Below, piece by piece: positions 62,526 through 64,000 of a stretch of 64,000 bases of DNA. Position 1 is the stretch's first letter; each line of letters begins with the position of its first letter. The position numbers and the translations under genes were made by a program. The notes beneath the pieces were generated by a model that did not search any database, was not told where the DNA came from, and worked only from the letters and a program-made list of their open reading frames with translations. Origin of the DNA: Epiperipatus broadwayi (Eukaryota > Onychophora > Udeonychophora > Euonychophora > Peripatidae); the NCBI GenBank assembly GCA_028023455.1, contig JAQFVV010012434.1:6416264-6480263 (forward strand), read 5' to 3'.

Positions 62526-63531
62526 GACAAATTGTATTTATAAAAAATATTACAGAAAAATAAAGGAAGTGATAAATTTAATAACATTTGTGCATATTTT
62601 GAATTTGATAATGAATTAAGTGGGTCATTTTATCAGGAAAAATGTGATATTAATTTTCTTTATTCAAGGGATTCTATCTATATTTCACTAATTATTTCAG
62701 ACTTAGTGAGATTGCCATGAAGGTAATTTCATAGTAAGATCAAAAAACCTTATGTAGAATAAAACATTATAAACAATTCCTAGTAAATGTTCCTGATCTA
62801 GTTTAATTATTTTAATGTAAATGTTTTAATTTGATTCCTTACCAAAAATAAAAAAATATAACTTTACAACGAAATGTACAGTGCCCAACATAAAATAAAA
62901 TACATTAAATTATTTTTTATGAGTAATCTTTATGTGTATATGATGAAATAATTCATGTAGTTTATGTTAAAAAGTAATGATTTAAGAATGTGATAAATGT
63001 AAAAAATTGCAAGAATATGTAGCGTTAATATTTTTATAATTATTTCTGTTATTACTTATATATTAAAATAATTGTAAAGTTGTATATGTAATCAAAATAT
63101 ACGTAGATTGAGGTAATGTTTATTGAAAATCAGATAAAATTTATGATTATGCTATTTTTATATAAATTTTCCTATTGGAAATATTAAATACAAATCAAAT
63201 ACTTATAGTAAATGTATATTTTTAAATGTGGTATTAATAAAGTTTTATACATTCGAATGATTTTGTTTCCTAGTATTTAAAACAATTTAATGGTTATTTA
63301 ACATATTAAAAAAAAATGCAAAACTAAGACTTTTTTAACTAATTAAAGATTATTTGCAGATAATAGAGTATTTAATAAAATAATACAATTGAATGGTTTG
63401 TTATTCAAGAGTTCACATCAAAACTGATTTGAAATTCAAATTCTAACAGTGGCAAAATTAAGTTACATTCTAATAACTTGAGCTAGATTCTAGAATCCAT
63501 TACTTTAGCATTTCTCTAAATAATGCAGAGC
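62526..63531. other. AT-rich sequence
   Basis: Nothing recognised. Confidence 0.5.
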
Positions 63532-63640
63532 AAAAAATAATCAAATAGTTTATTGCTCAGGGGTTTGTAAAAAGTTCATGCATTGAAAGTAATAACTGAA
63601 GCCTTGGCCTATAGATATTGAGCCCAAATCTGCCATTTTA
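63532..63640 (-). repeat. Short interspersed repeat, copy 3
   Basis: On the minus strand it has ATGGCAGATTTGGGCTC, then AGGCCAAGGCTTCAG, CATGAACTTTTTACAAACC and GAGCAATAAACTATTTGATT, in the same order as copies 1 and 2. Confidence 0.5.
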
Positions 63641-64000
63641 TTAATGCATTATACCTTACAGAATAGCTAAACAAATGATAATCAGTGAAGTCAAATCAAT
63701 ACTATATAGTGGATGATACATTAGAACTTAATTCATTTTCAGTAAAATTTCTACTATCAAAACATCAGAAAAAGAATTGAAGATTGTCTTAAGAGAAAGT
63801 AAAACTGAAAATTATTATTTTTTTTTTTTTTGACATTAGCGTAGATATCTGACTTTCCCTTTTTTGAAAGAAAAGTTAAATAATATTGCACATTCATTAT
63901 TTTATGACCATTAAAAAAAAAATTATAGAAATGATCTTTTGCATCCTAGAATATATCAGTTAAGATTTAGACCTATTATACTGATGATAATAAATTGTTG
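63641..64000. other. AT-rich sequence at the window edge
   Basis: Nothing recognised. Confidence 0.5.

Overview
The window is nuclear DNA of an AT-rich metazoan. It has GT-AG introns of up to about 11 kb, very few coding bases and dense layers of transposons. The only gene I can name is an Abl interactor (Abi) on the minus strand. Its wording in the conserved part ([18 protein letters not shown] and an IRKPIDY block) is closest to protostome Abi as I know it, so I infer an invertebrate protostome. I cannot name the species.

Layout. Abi exon 1 (32623-32739), exon 2 (21175-21342) and exon 3 (20451-21087) are well supported. Three candidate later exons (about 9232-9318, 5235-5318, 4480-4524) all have phase 1 starts that fit exon 3. 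The SH3-coding end is not seen and probably lies left of base 1. About 260 bp upstream of Abi a second, divergent gene starts on the plus strand (first coding exon 33000-33044). One possible further exon is at 56660-56717. I do not recognise its product.

Almost everything else is mobile DNA: (a) three non-LTR retrotransposon lineages (1270-3780; 34096-35898 with a 3' end relative at 19550-19915; 45055-47234 continued at 49834-50760); (b) DNA transposons: a decayed BED/hAT element with terminal repeats (23543-26298), a Tigger/pogo-like element with TA duplication (26317-27391), a probable Merlin/ISXO2-type element with 9-bp duplication (39165-40627), an 851-bp foldback with 8-bp duplication (30927-31777) and several small hairpin elements; (c) a head-to-head pair of Penelope-like element 3' ends carrying a GIY-YIG endonuclease tail (6107-7530, 12-bp duplication).

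The most interesting layer is a set of short, mostly non-coding retroelements that carry hammerhead self-cleaving ribozyme folds. One family (10353-11412, also inside 30927-31777) joins a type I hammerhead to a tRNA-like RNA polymerase III B box. A second family (19189-19520; relatives at 2557-2656, 30420-30484, 52085-53360) has a different hammerhead. Insertions are bounded by 12-15 bp target duplications, and both families use the same architecture: an inverted partial unit followed by one or two direct units of about 430-480 bp. This resembles the terminal repeats of Penelope-like elements, metazoan retrozymes and the schistosome Sm-alpha hammerhead SINE, and may be a little-described non-autonomous system in this genome.
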